The position numbers were made by a program, and so were the translations under genes. This document shows positions 60,174 through 64,000 of a DNA stretch of 64,000 nucleotides, in pieces; the stretch's first letter is position 1, and every line of letters starts with the position of its first letter. A model generated the notes under the pieces. That model did not search any database. It was not told where the DNA came from and saw only the letters and a list, made by a program, of their open reading frames with translations. This DNA is from an uncultured Muribaculaceae bacterium (lineage in GTDB: Bacteria; Bacteroidota; Bacteroidia; Bacteroidales; Muribaculaceae), in NCBI GenBank assembly GCA_947627615.1, contig CANQWS010000002.1, positions 1-64,000 on the forward strand, read 5' to 3'.

Positions 60174-62603
60174 TCAGAAATCGATTGAGAGGCGGATGTT
60201 GAACTGGCGGCGGGTCAGATAGTTGGGCACGGCATACTGGATGTTGTTGACGTCCGTGACCCAGTAGTAGCTGCTGACGTTCGACACATCAAGCAGGTTG
60301 AACACGTCGGCCCCCAGCCACACGCTCTTGAGATGGCCGAGCAGGCCGCCGCGGCGCGGCTCGCCCTCCCTGCGCGGGGTCAGCAGCCCGTACATCAGCC
60401 CTATGTCAACGCGCTTGTAGGCCGGAGTGCGGAAATAGCCCTGGTCACGGGTGGAATGCGACGAGGTGACGGGCAGTCCGTCCGACAGGATGCCCCTGAG
60501 GCTGAACTTCAGGCGGGGGAATTTTGGGAAATAGTCGGTGAAGTAGAGCGCCACGCTGTAACGGCGGTCGTTGGCGCCCGGCACCTTCACTCCGCGCAGC
60601 GTTTCCTGCGTCTTCATCAGCGAGAAGCTTATCCACGAATCGCTGCCGGCCACGAACTGCCCGAAAAGCTTCAGGTCAAGTCCGGCGGCAAAGCCTTTTG
60701 ATTCGTTCAGGCCGCTGTAGACCACCTTCAGATTGTCAAGCTCGTAGGGTATCAGGCGGTCCATGGCCTTGTAATAGACCTCGCCAGAGAGCTTGAACGG
60801 ACGGTTGAATGCGCGGAACGTGTAATCGGCTCCGGCAATGAAATGGATGCTCCGGGGCGATTTGATGTCGGAATTCAGGGTGACGGAGGCATTGCCCGAG
60901 GCATCGGTCTCGATTCGGCGCAGCTCCTTGTAGAACGGTGCCTGATAGTAAAGCCCCGAGGCGAAGCGGAAGGCCCACGAGGGAGCGGCCTCCGGAATGA
61001 AGCCCACACTCAGGCGCGGGCTGAAGAGGGTCTCGCCGTTGAAACTCCAGTGGCTCAGACGCAGACCGTAGTTTAAGTTGAAGTAGCCGCCTGCCGAGGC
61101 TATGCGCCAGTTGTCCTGCACGAAGGCGTTGATGCGGGTGGAGTTCATGTCCTCCCGGGCCGAGAGATTGTATATCACCTTCAGCAGGTCGGGGTCGGCG
61201 GGCAGCGAGAATCCGGCCGAGTCACGCTTCTCCCACTCGCGCGTGCGCTCCATCACCGTCTGCCTCCGCATCCCAATGCCGTAGGTCAGCGAATGCCGTC
61301 CGACCGTGGTATTGCCTTTCAGCGACACGTCAAGCACGGTGGATTTCAACCGGTTGCGCGCATGTTCGTGGTAGCGGCCCACGCCTAATTCGCCCCCAAT
61401 TCCCTCCGAGCCTCCGGTGCCGGCCTGGTCAAGCCAGTACTCGCCCGAGATGTCGTAGGTCACAAGCTCGTTCGAGAGGAATCCCGAGGCGAGCAGCTGC
61501 AGATTCGTTGACCGCGAGGGCCGGAACTCCAGCGTCCACGCCCCGAACCAGGTCTCGAAGCGGTCCTTCTCGTGGCCGTCGAAATAGACCTTGAACTGCT
61601 TGGCGTCCTCGGCGGTGCCGAAATTGGTCGTGCGGTCCACCGGAGTGAACCGGTAATCGTTGAGCGCAATGTTGCCGAGCACCGACATTTTCCAGCGCGG
61701 CGACATCTTCCATGTCAGAAGTGTCTGATAGTCAAAGAACCGCGGGTCATATTCGCCGCGTGTCTCCAGCGAGCTCAGCAGCGAATTGTTGCGCTTGTAG
61801 CGCACGCCGTGGAGCTGCGAGAAATGCCTTGAACTCTGCCCAATGGAGAGGCTTCCGCCCATCAGGCTGGCGTTGACGGCTCCCTCGAACCGTTCCGGGT
61901 CGCGGTAGGTGATGTCGAGGGCCGATGACATGCGGTCGGCATACTCGGCCGTGAAGCCGCCCGTGGAGAACCCTATGGCCCCCACCATATCGGGGTTGAT
62001 TATTGACAGGCCTTCCTGCTGGCCGGTGCTGACGAGCTGCGGACGATAGACCTCTATGCCGTTGATGTACACCGAGTTCTCGTCATACGTTCCGCCCCTG
62101 ACGGAGTATTGCGCCGAGAGCTCGTTGCTTGAGCTGACGCCCGGCATGGTCGTTATCATGGACTCCACGGCATTGCCCGAGGCGTCGGCGGCTCCCTTGC
62201 GGTAGTCGTCCACATCCAGCTTCTGCATCGAGCCTGTCTGTTTCTTGATCTCGGTTACCTCCACTCCCTGAAGCTCGCGCGAGGACTCGCGCATGCGCAT
62301 GTTGAGCGTAATGTCGCCCTTGGCATTGATCAGGGTGCGGCGTTCTTCGTTGTAGCCTATGCAGGTGAATATCACCACAATAGTGTCGCGCTGCGCGGTT
62401 GTCAGGCGGTAGTCGCCTTCGAGTCCCGTGGTGGCTCCCAGAGCCGTGCCCTTTATCCGCACGGTGGCAAACTCCACCGGCTTTGAATTCTGGTCGGTCA
62501 CCTTTCCGTGGATGGTCACGCCGGCGGCGTCGGCCATGGCCATGAGCGGAACAAGCAACGCGGCCAGAAGAGTCAGAATATGTCGCAAAGGATGTTTCAT
62601 CAT
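60174..62603 (-). CDS. TonB-dependent receptor with carboxypeptidase-like N-domain
   Basis: An 809-residue outer-membrane receptor: signal peptide (to about residue 26), a CarboxypepD-regulatory-like beta-sandwich (VTIHGKVTDQNSKPVEFATV), a TonB-box/plug region (about 115-250; SGNAVESMITTMPGVSSS, YSVRGGTYDENSVYINGIEV) and a long beta-barrel ending RRQFNIRLSIDF with a terminal Phe. No SusD gene is adjacent. The ligand is unknown. The start may be either of two adjacent ATGs (62603 or 62600). No clear -7 box is seen in front. Confidence 0.9.
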   Translation of the reverse strand: MMKHPLRHILTLLAALLVPLMAMADAAGVTIHGKVTDQNSKPVEFATVRIKGTALGATTGLEGDYRLTTAQRDTIVVIFTCIGYNEERRTLINAKGDITLNMRMRESSRELQGVEVTEIKKQTGSMQKLDVDDYRKGAADASGNAVESMITTMPGVSSSNELSAQYSVRGGTYDENSVYINGIEVYRPQLVSTGQQEGLSIINPDMVGAIGFSTGGFTAEYADRMSSALDITYRDPERFEGAVNASLMGGSLSIGQSSRHFSQLHGVRYKRNNSLLSSLETRGEYDPRFFDYQTLLTWKMSPRWKMSVLGNIALNDYRFTPVDRTTNFGTAEDAKQFKVYFDGHEKDRFETWFGAWTLEFRPSRSTNLQLLASGFLSNELVTYDISGEYWLDQAGTGGSEGIGGELGVGRYHEHARNRLKSTVLDVSLKGNTTVGRHSLTYGIGMRRQTVMERTREWEKRDSAGFSLPADPDLLKVIYNLSAREDMNSTRINAFVQDNWRIASAGGYFNLNYGLRLSHWSFNGETLFSPRLSVGFIPEAAPSWAFRFASGLYYQAPFYKELRRIETDASGNASVTLNSDIKSPRSIHFIAGADYTFRAFNRPFKLSGEVYYKAMDRLIPYELDNLKVVYSGLNESKGFAAGLDLKLFGQFVAGSDSWISFSLMKTQETLRGVKVPGANDRRYSVALYFTDYFPKFPRLKFSLRGILSDGLPVTSSHSTRDQGYFRTPAYKRVDIGLMYGLLTPRREGEPRRGGLLGHLKSVWLGADVFNLLDVSNVSSYYWVTDVNNIQYAVPNYLTRRQFNIRLSIDF

Positions 62604-62687
62604 TACTTCAACGTCAAAAAAGCCCTTTAATTATATATAAGGTGAGATTTTGGACCGCCGGAACCGCGCTTTGCCGAAATAATTCCG

Positions 62688-62695
62688 TAATTTTG
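62688..62695 (+). promoter_or_regulatory. -7 box of the UDP-sugar dehydrogenase gene
   Basis: TAATTTTG, 32 bases before the ATG at 62728; no TTTG at 20 bp. Confidence 0.5.
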
Positions 62696-62727
62696 CACCG
62701 CAACAAAATCTCACACCAAGAAAAAAA

Positions 62728-64000
62728 ATGAACATAGCAATTGTAGGCACCGGTTACGTAGGTCTGGTCAGTGGCGCCTGTTTCGCCGAAGTGGGCATCG
62801 ACGTGACCTGCGTGGACATCGACGCCGCAAAAATAGAGCGGCTGCGTCAGGGCGTGATCCCCATCTACGAACCGGGACTCGACGATCTGGTGCGCCGCAA
62901 CTCCCAGGCAGGCCGCCTGCACTTCACCACGGACCTCGCCGGCTGCATCGACAGTGTCGACGTGGTGTTCTGCGCCGTGGGCACTCCCCCCGACGAGGAC
63001 GGCAGCGCCGACCTGAAATACGTGGAGGCCGTGGCCCGCACATTCGGCTCGCTCATCAACCGCTACACCATCTTCGTGACCAAGAGCACGGTGCCCGTGG
63101 GCACATCGCGCCGCGTCAGGCACGTCATTGACCAGGAACTGGCCCGGAGGGGCTGCAAGGTGGACTTCGACATGGCCTCCAACCCCGAATTCCTCAAGGA
63201 AGGCGCCGCCATAAAGGACTTCATGTCGCCTGACCGCGTGGTCATCGGCACGGACTCGCCCCGCGCACGCAAGGTCATGGAGCGCCTCTACCGCCCCTTC
63301 CTGCTCAACAACTTCCGCGTCATCTTCATGGACATAGCCTCGGCCGAGATGACCAAATATGCCGCCAACTCCATGCTCGCCACCCGCATCTCGTTCATGA
63401 ATGACATAGCCAACCTCTGCGAGCTCGTGGGCGCCGACGTCAACATGGTCCGCAAAGGCATAGGCACCGACGCCCGCATAGGCACCAAATTCCTCTATCC
63501 CGGCTGCGGCTACGGCGGCAGCTGCTTCCCCAAGGACGTGAAGGCCCTGTCCAGGACGGGACGGGACAACGGCTACCGCATGCGCATCATCGAAGCCGTG
63601 GAGGAAGTCAACGAGCTGCAGAAACGGGTGGTGTTCGACAAGCTCCGCCGTCAGCTCGGCGACCTCCGCGACAAGCGCATAGCCGTGTGGGGACTCGCCT
63701 TCAAGCCCGAGACCGACGACATGCGCGAGGCTCCCTCGCTCGTGGTCATTGACCTGCTGCTCAGGGAAGGAGCCAAAGTGACGGTCTACGACCCCGTGGC
63801 CATGGACGAATGCCGGCGCCGCTTGGGCGACCGCGTAACCTACGCCCGCGACATGTACGACGCCACAATCGACGCCGACGCCCTGGCGCTGCTCACGGAA
63901 TGGAAACAGTTCCGCATGCCATCATGGCGCGTGGTGCGCAAAGCCATGAAAGGCGACCTCGTGGTGGACGGACGCAACATCTACGAAGCCTCCGAGCTGG
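62728..64000 (+). CDS. UDP-glucose 6-dehydrogenase family protein (3' end outside the window)
   Basis: 424 codons are present and the frame is still open at the right edge. NAD-binding GTGYVGLVSGACFAEVG at the N-terminus, the TKSTVPVGT and NPEFLKEGAA blocks, and the catalytic Cys266 in GYGGSCFPKD identify a UDP-glucose/GDP-mannose dehydrogenase; the FKPETDDMREAPS stretch favours UDP-glucose 6-dehydrogenase. It makes UDP-glucuronate for capsule or other surface glycans. It starts a new transcription unit divergent from the receptor. At most a few dozen C-terminal residues are likely missing. Confidence 0.92.
   Translation, partial: MNIAIVGTGYVGLVSGACFAEVGIDVTCVDIDAAKIERLRQGVIPIYEPGLDDLVRRNSQAGRLHFTTDLAGCIDSVDVVFCAVGTPPDEDGSADLKYVEAVARTFGSLINRYTIFVTKSTVPVGTSRRVRHVIDQELARRGCKVDFDMASNPEFLKEGAAIKDFMSPDRVVIGTDSPRARKVMERLYRPFLLNNFRVIFMDIASAEMTKYAANSMLATRISFMNDIANLCELVGADVNMVRKGIGTDARIGTKFLYPGCGYGGSCFPKDVKALSRTGRDNGYRMRIIEAVEEVNELQKRVVFDKLRRQLGDLRDKRIAVWGLAFKPETDDMREAPSLVVIDLLLREGAKVTVYDPVAMDECRRRLGDRVTYARDMYDATIDADALALLTEWKQFRMPSWRVVRKAMKGDLVVDGRNIYEASEL

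Noticed and set aside
1..64000. CRISPR array, rRNA operon, insertion sequence or prophage
   Set aside because: No regularly spaced repeats with unique spacers, no rRNA sequence, and no transposase, integrase or phage structural gene is present.

Overview
The window reads as chromosomal DNA of a Bacteroidales bacterium, probably close to Muribaculaceae (the family is an inference). The evidence is the Bacteroidetes promoter layout (a -33 TTTG/TTG element, about 20 bp, then the -7 box TAnnTTTG) found again and again, together with Bacteroidetes-type genes: type B L31, a eukaryote-like GT3 glycogen synthase, a PorQ-type secretion protein, a 'putative porin', a BT_3928-like DoxX protein, DUF1599, DUF5606, DUF6371 and a PG_1098-like methyltransferase. 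Most of the window is housekeeping core. Mobile or accessory DNA is limited to a small toxin-antitoxin-like unit, an orphan plasmid-style primase/helicase pair and a family of short dispersed repeats.

Layout. 0-0.5 kb: end of a surface-polysaccharide locus. 0.8-9.1 kb: L31, M3 peptidase plus TPR protein, methyltransferase plus thioredoxin-like lipoprotein, smpB plus a Yip1-like membrane protein, DUF5606. 9.2-15.3 kb: pyrK-pyrD and the glycogen pair glgA-glgP. 15.5-21.6 kb: guanine-deaminase-like enzyme, a tiny secreted protein made almost only of a type IX sorting-like domain, an outer-membrane barrel with a membrane-anchored regulator, trigger factor, a His/Lys/Asp-rich lipoprotein. 21.7-26.8 kb: prfA-DUF4153-pyrF and pgk. 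26.9-29.2 kb: an orphan BlaI-type repressor under three identical operators, an AT-rich stretch and an HTH regulator. 29.4-33.7 kb: DUF1599-BT_3928-tpiA and SPOR-folE. 33.8-44.1 kb: two tandem TPR paralogues, gyrA, clpC, htpG. 44.3-51.5 kb: solute-binding protein and porin, L27/L21, the toxin-antitoxin unit between 56-bp direct repeats, a hydrolase and a frameshifted beta-propeller lipoprotein. 51.9-55.5 kb: RepA-like ATPase, DUF6371 primase-like protein, MATE exporter. 55.6-64 kb: TonB-like protein with a Fur-box-like site, porQ-cmk-ispH-exonuclease-lipoprotein, tRNA-Cys, a TonB-dependent receptor and the start of a UDP-sugar dehydrogenase.

Two signals are not explained by ordinary annotation. 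First, a dispersed family of TGTCCC/GGGACA repeats, often hairpin-forming and at times joined to an ATTGG-rich half, occurs at about ten places from 26.8 to 60.2 kb. Most copies lie at gene ends; one forms the htpG terminator, one sits in the ClpC linker and one forms an 8-bp tandem array inside a lipoprotein gene. Second, the toxin-antitoxin-like unit is inserted so that it duplicates the rplU promoter almost base for base. The + strand also looks clearly more GC-rich from about 37 kb to the end than before it; this was judged by eye.
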